From assembly GCA_017467705.1 (NCBI GenBank), contig JAFUSC010000103.1, positions 1 through 48,201 of the forward strand: DNA of 48,201 bases, in the 5' to 3' direction. The stretch comes from Prevotella sp. Its GTDB lineage: Bacteria > Bacteroidota > Bacteroidia > Bacteroidales > Bacteroidaceae. The notes below the pieces were generated by a model. It had not been told where the DNA came from and did no database searches. It was given only the letters and a program-made list of their open reading frames with translations. The translations under genes and the position numbers were made by a program. Shown here piece after piece: positions 8,384 to 16,224 of this stretch; position 1 is the first letter of the stretch; each line of letters opens with the position of its first letter.

Positions 8384-8391
8384 TACCTTTG
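8384..8391 (+). promoter_or_regulatory. -7 box TACCTTTG for the Mrp gene
   Basis: TACCTTTG is a perfect match to TAnnTTTG, 42 bp before the Mrp ATG. No convincing -33 element was seen. Confidence 0.7.
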
Positions 8392-8433
8392 CACCTAAAT
8401 AACAAACCGAACAATCAGTAAATGTAAATAAGA

Positions 8434-9552
8434 ATGACTCTCTATCCGCAACTCATCATCGATGCGCTGGCCACTGTGACCTACGCCGGCACGAAGAAAA
8501 ACTTAGTAGAAAGCCAGATGGTGGCTGACCAGCCTGTCTGTGTTCCCCCTGCCGATACACAAGGCAGCTGGACCGTCAAGATTGTGTTGGAGTTCCCGCG
8601 CGACACTGACCCTTTCCTGAAATCAACCGTCAAGGCAGCCGAGGCTGCCGTCAAATATCACTGCGGCAAGGACGTGGTGGTGGAAATTACGACTGAGTTC
8701 AAGTCGAAGCCACGCCCTAAGGTGGGACAACTGCTGCCTCAGGTGAAGAATATCATTGCCGTCAGTTCAGGCAAGGGTGGCGTCGGCAAGTCGACCGTGG
8801 CGGCTAACCTCGCCATTGCGCTGGCCCGGTTGGGCTACAAGGTCGGCCTGCTTGACTGTGACATCTTCGGTCCTTCCGTTCCCAAGATGTTCCAAGTGGA
8901 GGATGCCCGCCCCTACGCTGTCAATGTGGACGGGCGCGACCTCATCTGCCCCATTGAGAAATACGGCGTCAAACTGCTCAGTATCGGTTTCTTCGTCTCG
9001 CCTGAGACGGCAACGCTCTGGCGTGGGGGCATGGCCACCAGCGCCCTGAAGCAACTCATCGGCGACGCCGACTGGGGCGAACTGGACTATTTCATCCTTG
9101 ACACACCACCGGGCACCAGCGATATTCACCTGACACTGCTACAGACGCTCCCCATCACGGGTGCCGTCATCGTCAGCACGCCGCAACAGGTGGCACTGGC
9201 CGATGCCCGCAAAGGCATCGACATGTATCGTAATGAGAAAGTCAACGTGCCGATTCTCGGTCTCGTGGAAAACATGGCATGGTTTACGCCAGCCGAACTG
9301 CCAGAGAACCGTTACTACATCTTCGGACGTGAGGGCTGCAAACAATTAGCCGAAGAAATGCAGCTGCCTCTGCTGGCTCAGATTCCGCTGGTGCAGAGCA
9401 TCTGCGAAAGTGGTGATGAAGGCCAGCCCGTTGCTGTCAACAGCGACAGCATGACGGGGCTTGCCTTCATCAATCTGGCCCAAAGCGTGGTCACCGTCAC
9501 CAATCGTCGCAACCGCGAACTGGCAGCCACGAAGATTGTGGGGGTGAAATAA
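8434..9552 (+). CDS. Mrp/ApbC-type P-loop ATPase, iron-sulfur cluster carrier
   Basis: This 372-residue protein has an N-terminal MIP18/DUF59-like domain (residues 1-100) and a MinD-like ATPase domain. The deviant Walker A SGKGGVGKST is at residues 112-121. LLDCDIFGPSVPKMF is the switch region, and ILDTPPGTSD is the Walker B-like motif of the Mrp/NBP35 family. Members carry and transfer [4Fe-4S] clusters to target enzymes. The CxxC pair that bridges the cluster in many homologues is not visible; the matching region reads ENMAWFTPAELPENRYY. From memory this is usual for Bacteroidota Mrp proteins. The gene stands alone, with its own promoter. Confidence 0.9.
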   Translation: MTLYPQLIIDALATVTYAGTKKNLVESQMVADQPVCVPPADTQGSWTVKIVLEFPRDTDPFLKSTVKAAEAAVKYHCGKDVVVEITTEFKSKPRPKVGQLLPQVKNIIAVSSGKGGVGKSTVAANLAIALARLGYKVGLLDCDIFGPSVPKMFQVEDARPYAVNVDGRDLICPIEKYGVKLLSIGFFVSPETATLWRGGMATSALKQLIGDADWGELDYFILDTPPGTSDIHLTLLQTLPITGAVIVSTPQQVALADARKGIDMYRNEKVNVPILGLVENMAWFTPAELPENRYYIFGREGCKQLAEEMQLPLLAQIPLVQSICESGDEGQPVAVNSDSMTGLAFINLAQSVVTVTNRRNRELAATKIVGVK

Positions 9553-9558
9553 GATTCA

Positions 9559-9870
9559 TCAACGCTTGTCGGGCACGCCGTATTCAGCCCACTGCTCCTG
9601 CGGATAGTAGCCCTTCAGGATTTTCTTCTTTTCGGCATAGGCACTCTTGACCATGGCCAGCACCTCGTTCATGTGTTTCACCTTGGGCGAGAGTTCTGCA
9701 CGCAGACGGTCACACTCGGCGTTGGCGGCAGCCAACTCGCTGAGTGCCTGTTCCATGTGGTCAATCTCTGCCGGTGTAAAACCGCCACCCACACCGTGAT
9801 TCAAGTGCTTGCGTGCGCCCTCAATGAGGTTACGACTTTTCTCAATTTGCAGTTCAACTGTCTTTGCCAT
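9559..9870 (-). CDS. Small coiled-coil protein, function unknown
   Basis: This 103-residue protein is charged and helical. Residues 1-80 show heptad-like spacing (MEQALSELAAANAECDRLRAEL) suggesting a coiled coil, and the C-terminus reads GYYPQEQWAEYGVPDKR. There is no signal peptide, so it is probably cytoplasmic. I do not recognise the family. A promoter box TAACTTTG at 9914-9921 (minus) sits 43 bp upstream, so it is monocistronic. It converges on the Mrp gene with 6 bp between the stop codons. A strong palindrome at 9952-9992 lies just upstream of its promoter. Confidence 0.7.
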   Translation of the reverse strand: MAKTVELQIEKSRNLIEGARKHLNHGVGGGFTPAEIDHMEQALSELAAANAECDRLRAELSPKVKHMNEVLAMVKSAYAEKKKILKGYYPQEQWAEYGVPDKR

Positions 9871-9913
9871 ATTCTTCTGTTTTTTAAAGTTGTTAATGTG
9901 ATTGATGTCACTG

Positions 9914-9921
9914 CAAAGTTA
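9914..9921 (-). promoter_or_regulatory. -7 box TAACTTTG for the coiled-coil gene
   Basis: The plus strand reads CAAAGTTA, giving TAACTTTG on the minus strand, a match to TAnnTTTG. No -33 TTTG is visible at the usual spacing. Confidence 0.65.
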
Positions 9922-9951
9922 ACGAAAAAAGTCAATTTTACGAATACAGAC

Positions 9952-9992
9952 AATGGTGATATTTGGGTATTTTTAACCTAAATATCACCATT
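9952..9992. promoter_or_regulatory. 17-bp-arm palindrome (operator or terminator hairpin)
   Basis: Arms AATGGTGATATTTGGGT and ACCTAAATATCACCATT pair at 16 of 17 positions around a 7-base AT loop. It lies 62 bp past the stop of the 10055-10999 gene and about 30 bp upstream of the next gene's -7 box. No T-run follows on the minus strand, so an intrinsic terminator is not clear; an operator is equally possible. Confidence 0.6.
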
Positions 9993-10021
9993 ATTTTAAC
10001 CAATTTTCAGAATTCTGTGCA

Positions 10022-10043
10022 AGAATTGCCCGTTCTCAACGCG
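10022..10043 (+). repeat. Stray single unit of the 22-bp repeat family
   Basis: The segment starting AGAATTGCCCGTTCTCAACG matches the array unit at 29247 (AGAACTGCCGATTCTCAACG) with three mismatches, and the identity continues through CGCGAG. It lies 12 bp beyond the stop codon of the minus-strand gene at 10055. Confidence 0.6.
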
Positions 10044-10054
10044 AGCCCTTTATA

Positions 10055-10999
10055 CTACCGAAAGCGGTAGATGCGCCGTGGCGCTCCGATGGAGTCAGGC
10101 AGTCCTTGGGTGAAGTCAATCTCCTGAGTGTCTGCCATGAGGTGACCTGCCGCATTGATGCGCAGGAACGGGCGGTGCAACGGTCCATAGCTGGCAAGGG
10201 TCCGCTTCTGATAAAGCAGCACTACATGATGGACCGTGTCAGTAGTTATGTGCTGGTCATCGTAGACTTCAAGCGAATCATTGCCTGCCCACTGCACGCG
10301 GCCGACATAGGATGCACGATGCTGGGCGTTGGCATCCTCGCGGTACATCATGTTATGAACGTAGTTGGTCACGTCACCGGTATTCAGGAACAGGTCATAC
10401 GGACGATCTTTGCGCAAGAGTCCCCTGCCAATGAACTGCAACGAGAACGAGATATTGACATCCTCCAAGGAAGGTATGCTCACTTGAACACGGGCTTCCG
10501 TTGTGTCTGTCTCAGTTGTCAGCGTCCATGCTCCCATCAAGTAGTTTGAGCCGTCATTGTCAGGCACTTTGGGGTCAACCCAATTGTAGTCAGCCACGAA
10601 ACACGAGCCGTCACGGTTGAAGACGAGCGTAGCCCCTTCATCGGTTTTCCACTCACCAATGACATCCTCCATGTGCGGGCCGTCGGTGTTGACGCTGATC
10701 AGGTTATCATTCGCCATCAGCATGCCGACGAGCTTGGTCACGCCCACCACGCCGACATAGAAGCAGAAGCAACCGACGGAGAGCAACGCCGTCAGCAGTA
10801 TGCCGATAATGCGCAGCTTCTGCCGCCGGCCAATGGCTGCGGCAAACAGCACCAGCTGCAACGCGATGAGCAACACGGCGACGATGACAAAGGCCATCGG
10901 CGACATCCACGACATGAGTTGGGCCAGCAGTGCAAGCACAAGCATGGCTACGGTAAGCAGCGGCCAGAGCCACCAAAGTTTCAACAGTCTCTCCATCAT
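10055..10999 (-). CDS. Membrane protein with a large soluble C-terminal domain, function unknown
   Basis: This 314-residue protein has three hydrophobic segments in the first 95 residues (about 9-30, 35-55, 64-92), then a soluble domain of about 220 residues. The soluble part is beta-rich, with stretches such as VIGEWKTDEGATLVFNRDG and LMGAWTLTTETDTTEARV that look like a lipocalin-type or immunity-like barrel ('GxW' starts). No family name can be assigned with confidence. A -7 box TACCTTTG at 11026-11033 (minus) gives it its own promoter, divergent from topB. A 7-bp repeat array lies between the two promoters. Confidence 0.7.
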   Translation of the reverse strand: MMERLLKLWWLWPLLTVAMLVLALLAQLMSWMSPMAFVIVAVLLIALQLVLFAAAIGRRQKLRIIGILLTALLSVGCFCFYVGVVGVTKLVGMLMANDNLISVNTDGPHMEDVIGEWKTDEGATLVFNRDGSCFVADYNWVDPKVPDNDGSNYLMGAWTLTTETDTTEARVQVSIPSLEDVNISFSLQFIGRGLLRKDRPYDLFLNTGDVTNYVHNMMYREDANAQHRASYVGRVQWAGNDSLEVYDDQHITTDTVHHVVLLYQKRTLASYGPLHRPFLRINAAGHLMADTQEIDFTQGLPDSIGAPRRIYRFR

Positions 11000-11025
11000 T
11001 CTACATTTGATTAGCTTTACGGCTA

Positions 11026-11033
11026 CAAAGGTA
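11026..11033 (-). promoter_or_regulatory. -7 box TACCTTTG for the 10055-10999 gene
   Basis: The plus strand reads CAAAGGTA. It lies 27 bp before the ATG on the minus strand. The position expected for its -33 element falls inside the 7-bp array at 11040-11074. Confidence 0.7.
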
Positions 11034-11039
11034 GAAAAT

Positions 11040-11074
11040 AATTATGAATTAAGAATTAAGAATTAAGAATTATT
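11040..11074 (+). repeat. 7-bp tandem array between divergent promoters
   Basis: Five heptamers: AATTATG, AATTAAG three times, AATTATT. The array ends 3 bp before the topB -7 box and begins 7 bp past the divergent -7 box, so it fills the -33 regions of both promoters. Confidence 0.88.
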
Positions 11075-11077
11075 TTG

Positions 11078-11085
11078 TACCTTTG
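11078..11085 (+). promoter_or_regulatory. -7 box TACCTTTG for topB
   Basis: TACCTTTG is a perfect TAnnTTTG match. It overlaps the in-frame TTG at 11083, which rules that codon out as a start and supports the ATG at 11131. Confidence 0.75.
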
Positions 11086-11130
11086 CACTTCCAAACCGAA
11101 AATTTGTCAATTCGTAAATCTCAGATAAGC

Positions 11131-13026
11131 ATGATAGTTTGCATCGCAGAGAAACCCAGCGTGGCACGTGACATTGCCCGCATCATCGGTGCCAGCAGCC
11201 AGCGTGACGGCTACATGGAGGGCAACGGCTATCAGGTGACGTGGACCTACGGCCACCTCTGTACGCTGAAAGAGCCGGGCGACTACACTCCTGCATGGCG
11301 CCCGTGGGCACTCACACAGCTGCCCATGATTCCGCCGCGCTTCGGCATCAAGCTCATTCAGCAGGAGCACATCACCAAACAGTTTGCCGTCATTGAACGA
11401 CTGATGCAGCAGGCTGACGGCATCGTCAACTGTGGTGATGCCGGACAGGAAGGTGAACTCATCCAGCGCTGGGTGATGCAGAAAGCACAGGCCAAGTGCC
11501 CCGTGAAGCGACTGTGGATTTCGTCCATGACCGACGAAGCCATCCGCGAGGGTTTTGCCAATCTGAAAGACCAACAGGACTATCAGCCACTCTACATGGC
11601 GGGCCTTTCACGCGCCATCGGTGACTGGCTGCTCGGCATGAACGCCACGCGGCTCTACACGCTGAAGTACGGCCAGAATCGCCAAGTGCTCAGCATCGGA
11701 CGTGTGCAGACACCGACGCTCGCTCTTATTGTCAACCGCCAGAAAGAGATTGACAACTTCAAACCGGAGCCTTACTGGGTGCTGGCCACCGTCTACCGCG
11801 ACACCACGTTCACCGCCACCAAGGGAAAGTTCACGAAGAAGGAGGAAGGCGAACAGGCGTTTGCCACCATTGAGGGCAAACCGTTCGTCATCACGAAAGT
11901 AGAGAAGAAAGAGGGAAAGGAACAGCCGCCACAGCTCTACGACCTGACATCACTACAGGTGGACTGCAACCGCAAGTTCGGTTATACGGCCGAACAGACA
12001 CTCAACCTCATCCAGTCACTCTACGAACATAAGTACACCACTTATCCGCGTGTTGACACACAGTTCCTGAGCGACGACGTCTACGCCAAGTGTCCACAGA
12101 CCATGAACGGACTTTATCAGGTGAAGTTTAACGGGGTGGCGCCTTACGCAGACCTCATCCGTCCCATTGGCGGCAAGCCGCTGAAGAAATCGAAGCGCGT
12201 GTTCGACACATCGAAGGTGACCGATCACCACGCCATCATTCCTACGGGCATCATCCCGCAAGGACTGAGCGACGCCGAGCGCAAGGTGTTCGACCTTGTG
12301 GCACGTCGCTTCATCGGCGTGTTCCTGCCTGACTGCAAGTTCTCCACGACAACGGTAATAGGAACCGTCGAGGGAGATGGGACTGCCATCGAATTCAAGG
12401 CAACAGGTAAGGAAATCCTGGAACCGGGATGGCGCGTCGTGAGAGAAAAGAGCCCGGAACCCCCGGAATCTCCGGAAAGCCCAGACAGTCTGGATAAGCA
12501 GGAAAAACCTGACGAAGAAAAAACGCTCCCCACTTTCACCAAAGGCGAAAGCGGCCCCCATCAACCCACGCTGACAGAGAAGATGACCACGCCCCCACCC
12601 TACTACAACGAGGCATCGCTGCTACGCGCCATGGAGACGGCAGGCAAGTTCGTGGAGGACGAGGAACTGCGCGCGGCCATGAAAGAGAACGGCATCGGGC
12701 GCCCGTCGAGCCGCGCCAGCATCATCGAAACGCTGTTCAAACGAAAATACATCAAGCGTGAACGCAAGCGACTGGTGGCCACGCCGACGGGTATCGAGCT
12801 CATCGACCTCATACGCGAAGAGCTGTTGAAGAGCTGCGAGCTGACCGGCATCTGGGAAAAGAAGCTGCGCGACATTGAGCACCAGAAGTACGACGCCGCA
12901 CAGTTCATACAGGAACTGAAGCAGCAGATTACGGACATTGTCAACGAGGTAATAACCGACCCCAGCAACCGCCGCGTGACGGTCATGGCCGACGAAGAGA
13001 AAAAGCCGGCGAAGAAGAAGCAATAA
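11131..13026 (+). CDS. topB: DNA topoisomerase III (type IA)
   Basis: This 631-residue type IA topoisomerase cuts and rejoins one DNA strand and resolves recombination and replication intermediates. It starts MIVCIAEKPSVARDIA, the typical TopB Toprim start; the catalytic Toprim acidic motif NCGDAGQEGELI follows. SIGRVQTPTLAL is the DNA-gate signature and TTYPRVDTQ holds the active-site Tyr305. A C-terminal helical part ends in a basic AKKKQ-type tail. I chose the ATG at 11131 because the earlier in-frame TTG lies in the promoter. A linker at residues 441-452 is made of Pro-Glu-Ser repeats from a 9-bp array, before LTEKMTTPPPYYNEASLLRAME. Confidence 0.93.
   Translation: MIVCIAEKPSVARDIARIIGASSQRDGYMEGNGYQVTWTYGHLCTLKEPGDYTPAWRPWALTQLPMIPPRFGIKLIQQEHITKQFAVIERLMQQADGIVNCGDAGQEGELIQRWVMQKAQAKCPVKRLWISSMTDEAIREGFANLKDQQDYQPLYMAGLSRAIGDWLLGMNATRLYTLKYGQNRQVLSIGRVQTPTLALIVNRQKEIDNFKPEPYWVLATVYRDTTFTATKGKFTKKEEGEQAFATIEGKPFVITKVEKKEGKEQPPQLYDLTSLQVDCNRKFGYTAEQTLNLIQSLYEHKYTTYPRVDTQFLSDDVYAKCPQTMNGLYQVKFNGVAPYADLIRPIGGKPLKKSKRVFDTSKVTDHHAIIPTGIIPQGLSDAERKVFDLVARRFIGVFLPDCKFSTTTVIGTVEGDGTAIEFKATGKEILEPGWRVVREKSPEPPESPESPDSLDKQEKPDEEKTLPTFTKGESGPHQPTLTEKMTTPPPYYNEASLLRAMETAGKFVEDEELRAAMKENGIGRPSSRASIIETLFKRKYIKRERKRLVATPTGIELIDLIREELLKSCELTGIWEKKLRDIEHQKYDAAQFIQELKQQITDIVNEVITDPSNRRVTVMADEEKKPAKKKQ
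12453..12488 (+). repeat. 9-bp tandem array inside topB
   Basis: Four 9-mers: CCCGGAACC, CCCGGAATC, TCCGGAAAG, CCCAGACAG. They encode a PEP/PES/PDS-type linker. A very similar CCGGAAATT-type array lies in the acyl-CoA synthetase gene at 40991-41017. Confidence 0.75.
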
Positions 13027-13054
13027 AATGCAATGTTGCGCGTTATTATAGAGT

Positions 13055-15094
13055 ATGAACCGTCGGTTTCACTATCATATATATATAATAGGTATGGTGC
13101 TGCTCCTCACATCGTGCGGAGCAGATCAGGCTATGAAGAAGGGTGACAACTTCTTCGCATTGGGCGAATATTATGACGCCGCAGCACAATACCGGAAAGC
13201 CTACAACGCCACTCCTACCAAGGAACGCACGCTGCGCGGACAGCGGGCACTGAAGATGGCGGACTGCTATCGCCGCATCAACTACACACAGCGTGCCATT
13301 GCCGCTTACGCCAATGCCATACGCTACAAGCAGACCGACAGCCTCACCTACCTTTATCTCGGACTACAGCAACTGAAGAACGGCAGTTACAAGGAAGCCG
13401 CCAAGACTTTCCAAACAGCCATTGACTCAGCCGTCAACGACGACATACGCCAACAGGCACGCATAGGACTGCGCTCAGCGCAGCAGGCACCGCGCTGGAA
13501 AGAAGGCGGCTCGCGCTACACCGTGAAGCGCATGGCCGTGTTCAACTCACGCCGTGCCGACTATTCACCCATGCTGGCCGGCACCGACTTCAACCAGCTC
13601 TACTTCACGTCGACCCGCAACGAGGCACAGGGCGACGAATATAGCGGCATTACAGGAACGAAGAACGGTGACATTTTCCTGTCGACCAAGGACGAGCGAG
13701 GCAACTGGACCAAGCCCGAAGTCATTGACACGGAGCTGAACTCTGCTGAGGACGAAGGCGCATGCTGTTTCAGTCCTGACGGAAAGACCATGTATCTCAC
13801 CGTCTGCAAGACCGACGAACAATATCCCCGCTATGCAACCATAGCCTCGTCACCACGCAGCGACGCCGCATGGGGAAAGCCCATCGCCGTGGAAATCAGC
13901 CGCGACACGCTGTCACTCTATGCGCATCCTGCCGTCAGTCCTGACGGCAACTGGCTTTACTTTGTCAGCGACATGCCCGGCGGCATGGGCGGGCTGGACA
14001 TCTGGCGCGCCATGATGACAAGTCACGGTGTCGTCGGTGTGGAAAACTTAGGCGCTCCCATCAACACTGCCGGCAATGAGATGTTTCCCACGTTTCGCCC
14101 GAACGGTGACCTCTACTTCAGCAGCGACGGACACCCCGGCATGGGCGGACTGGACATCTACATTGCCAGACCCGTCCAGACCACCGCCGAAGAGGGGACG
14201 GGCTGGACTATCGAACATCCCGGCTATCCGCTCAACTCCAATGCTGACGATTTCGGCATGACGTTCGAGGGGCTGTATAACCGTGGTTACTTTTCAAGTA
14301 ACCGTGGCGACGGACGCGGTTGGGACCACATCTACTCGTTTGAGAATCCGGAAATTGTGCAGAGCGTCAAGGGATGGGTCTACGAGAAAGACGGCTACGA
14401 ACTGCCTGCTGCCCAAGTCTACATGGTGGGCAACGACGGTACGAACGTAAAACTCAGCGTGCGCGGTGACGGTTCATTCACGCAGCAGGTGCGCCCCGGC
14501 GTTGACTACGTGCTGCTGGCCACGTGCAACGGTTACCTGAACCACAACGAACAGCTGCACATCGTTGAGGTGGAAGAGTCAGAAGAGCACGTGCTACAGT
14601 TCCCGCTGGCCAGCATCACAGCCCCCGTGCTGATTGACAACATCTTCTACGACTTCGACCGTGCGACGCTGCGCCCCGAGTCGAAGACGGCACTCGACGA
14701 ACTGATCAAGCTGCTGAACGAGAACCCGAACGTGACCATTGAGCTGGCCGCCCATTGTGACTACAAGGGTTCGGCAGAATACAACAAACGACTCTCGCAG
14801 CGACGCGCAGAGTCGGTTGTCAACTATCTGATTGAAAACGGCATCAAGAAAGAACGCCTGACGCCCGTAGGCTACGGCAAGGAACGTCCGAAGACCATCC
14901 GCAAGAAGCTCACCGAGCGCTTTCCTTACTTGAAGGAAGGCGACGTGCTGACCGAAACGTTCATCCAGACCTTGAAGCCTGAAGAGCAGGAACAGTGCAA
15001 TCAGCTGAACCGCCGCACGGAGTTCCGCGTGCTGCGCACGACGTTCGGTCTGGCTACATCACCTCTCGATACGCCCAACGCGACAGGGCAATAA
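13055..15094 (+). CDS. PorE-like outer-membrane lipoprotein (TPR, beta-propeller, OmpA domain)
   Basis: This 679-residue lipoprotein has the lipobox LLTSC (Cys21). TPR-like helices cover residues 25-150. PD40/WD40-type strands with repeats such as SPDGKTMYLT, SPDGNWLYFVSD and RPNGDLYFSSDG cover about 160-430. A carboxypeptidase-regulatory-like segment lies at 445-520 and an OmpA-type peptidoglycan-binding domain at 535-665, with YDFDRATLRPES and NRRTEFRV. This order matches PorE of the type IX secretion system, though related proteins with the same order exist outside it. It lies 28 bp after topB with no promoter box seen between them. Its last 41 bp overlap the convergent DUF5056-like gene. 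Confidence 0.8.
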   Translation: MNRRFHYHIYIIGMVLLLTSCGADQAMKKGDNFFALGEYYDAAAQYRKAYNATPTKERTLRGQRALKMADCYRRINYTQRAIAAYANAIRYKQTDSLTYLYLGLQQLKNGSYKEAAKTFQTAIDSAVNDDIRQQARIGLRSAQQAPRWKEGGSRYTVKRMAVFNSRRADYSPMLAGTDFNQLYFTSTRNEAQGDEYSGITGTKNGDIFLSTKDERGNWTKPEVIDTELNSAEDEGACCFSPDGKTMYLTVCKTDEQYPRYATIASSPRSDAAWGKPIAVEISRDTLSLYAHPAVSPDGNWLYFVSDMPGGMGGLDIWRAMMTSHGVVGVENLGAPINTAGNEMFPTFRPNGDLYFSSDGHPGMGGLDIYIARPVQTTAEEGTGWTIEHPGYPLNSNADDFGMTFEGLYNRGYFSSNRGDGRGWDHIYSFENPEIVQSVKGWVYEKDGYELPAAQVYMVGNDGTNVKLSVRGDGSFTQQVRPGVDYVLLATCNGYLNHNEQLHIVEVEESEEHVLQFPLASITAPVLIDNIFYDFDRATLRPESKTALDELIKLLNENPNVTIELAAHCDYKGSAEYNKRLSQRRAESVVNYLIENGIKKERLTPVGYGKERPKTIRKKLTERFPYLKEGDVLTETFIQTLKPEEQEQCNQLNRRTEFRVLRTTFGLATSPLDTPNATGQ

Positions 15095-15473
15095 CCGAAA
15101 GCACCATCAGCGTGAACAGCCCCGCCAGCAGCTGCCACAGTGCCGTGCCATAGACGGTTGCCGAATAGTCTATGAGCGACGACAGGTCGAACGATGTCGG
15201 CAACGTGCGCAGCAGCACTTCGACATAGGTCAGCGTAGTCATCAGCCCCTGCATCACGACCTGCCACCCCTGCAACATGATGAAGGCGACCACGCCCGCC
15301 ACGACGCAGAACACCGTCCATGCCCGCGACCACCACCTGAGCCGCACCGTCAACGGACGCGCTGCTTCAGGCAACTGCTGCATCACCCGTTCCGTAAATC
15401 CGTCGTCAGCAATCTGCTGCTGCACGTTTTCCTTGAAGAACTGCTCTAAGAGTATGTTGTCATTTTCGTTCAT
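15054..15473 (-). CDS. DUF5056-like membrane protein, possible anti-sigma partner
   Basis: This 139-residue protein has a soluble N-terminal part (LLEQFFKENVQQQIADDGF), followed by two hydrophobic segments at about 52-72 and 108-130. The start pattern with FTERVMQQLPE is like that of the DUF5056 family, found beside ECF sigma factors in Bacteroides. The ATG lies inside the end of the sigma factor gene (14-bp overlap), so translation is probably coupled. By position and topology it could be an anti-sigma factor or a stress partner; no anti-sigma motif is seen directly. The 3' end overlaps the PorE-like gene by 41 bp. Confidence 0.75.
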   Translation of the reverse strand: MNENDNILLEQFFKENVQQQIADDGFTERVMQQLPEAARPLTVRLRWWSRAWTVFCVVAGVVAFIMLQGWQVVMQGLMTTLTYVEVLLRTLPTSFDLSSLIDYSATVYGTALWQLLAGLFTLMVLSVIALSRWAYREVM

Positions 15474-16026
15474 ATCCGTTTTGTTTTAAGTAGATTGTCA
15501 GTTTATCCTTGCCGCGCTTGAGGTGCGACTTCACCGTGCCTACAGGCAATCCGGTGATGTCGGCGATTTCGTTGATGGGGAAACCATCAACGAGCTGCAA
15601 CGTGATGCACGTGCGTTCGTCAGGTTTCAAGATGGCCAGGGCAGCATAAAGGTCAAGCTTCACCCCCGGCCCCTCCCCGACCGGAGAGGACAAGGAATTT
15701 TCCGCCTGTTCCATCACCTTACTTCCCTCTCCCGTCAGAGCGGGATTGGGGGCGAGGCTCCTGTTATAGTCATAGAACACATTGTAGGCTATGCGCATGA
15801 GCCACGTGGAGAATGATGCCGTGCCACGGAACTGGCGGATGTTGACGTAAGCCTTGATAAACGTGTCCTGTGCCAGGTCGTCGCTCAACTGACTGTCTCC
15901 CAAAGTCAGGTGCATGAGAAAACGTCGGACAGGCGACTGGTATTTGACAACCAACTGGTCAAAGGCCTTCCGGTTGCCAAACACCGCCACCTGCGTGACA
16001 AGAGAGATGTCAGTGAGATAAACCAT
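15460..16026 (-). CDS. ECF RNA polymerase sigma factor
   Basis: This 188-residue sigma-70-family factor has region 2 (residues 12-85; DDLAQDTFIKAYVNIRQF and STWLMRIAYNVFYDY) and region 4 (residues 120-180; INEIADITGLPVGTVKSHLKRGKDKL, with its helix-turn-helix). It would direct RNA polymerase to a stress or envelope regulon. The linker between the two regions (residues about 89-122) is enlarged by an inverted pair of GC-rich palindromes that encodes APNPALTGEGS and SSPVGEGPGV. It directly follows the PspC gene and overlaps the DUF5056-like gene, so all four minus-strand genes form one operon. Confidence 0.9.
   Translation of the reverse strand: MVYLTDISLVTQVAVFGNRKAFDQLVVKYQSPVRRFLMHLTLGDSQLSDDLAQDTFIKAYVNIRQFRGTASFSTWLMRIAYNVFYDYNRSLAPNPALTGEGSKVMEQAENSLSSPVGEGPGVKLDLYAALAILKPDERTCITLQLVDGFPINEIADITGLPVGTVKSHLKRGKDKLTIYLKQNGYERK
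15660..15758. repeat. Inverted pair of GC-rich palindromes (REPIN-like) inside the ECF sigma gene
   Basis: The left arm (15660-15697) starts TCACCCCCGGCCCCTCC. The right arm (15721-15758) ends GGGATTGGGGGCGAGGC. The arms are imperfect inverted copies, each with its own internal dyad, separated by 23 bp. They belong to the same family as 18435-18588, whose arms start GCCTCACCCCCAACCCC. Confidence 0.8.
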
Positions 16027-16215
16027 TTACAATGTCTTCGGGGGCATGATAGCCCATGCAACGATGTAGAATAAGACTCCGCTGAAAGCGGTAAAGAACG
16101 TAAGCGCAGCAAAGGCGACACGCACAACGGTGGGGTCAATGTCCATGTATTCAGCGAAACCGCTGCAGACGCCTGCTATCATCTTGTTGTCTGAACGTGT
16201 GAGTTTCTTGTCCAT
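16027..16215 (-). CDS. PspC-domain membrane protein
   Basis: This 62-residue protein reads KLTRSDNKMIAGVCSGFAEY at its start and then a hydrophobic stretch ending in YIVAWAIMPP. This is the whole PspC domain. PspC-type proteins sit in the inner membrane and take part in phage-shock or envelope-stress responses. The stop codon abuts the sigma factor start with no gap, and the upstream gene ends 9 bp before its ATG, so it is part of the four-gene minus-strand operon. The regulatory link to the sigma factor is inferred from context only. Confidence 0.88.
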   Translation of the reverse strand: MDKKLTRSDNKMIAGVCSGFAEYMDIDPTVVRVAFAALTFFTAFSGVLFYIVAWAIMPPKTL

Positions 16216-16224
16216 AATTATGCT

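Noticed and set aside
11083-11130. TTG start for topB
   Set aside because: The TTG is part of the -7 box TACCTTTG and the conserved N-terminus begins at the ATG at 11131.
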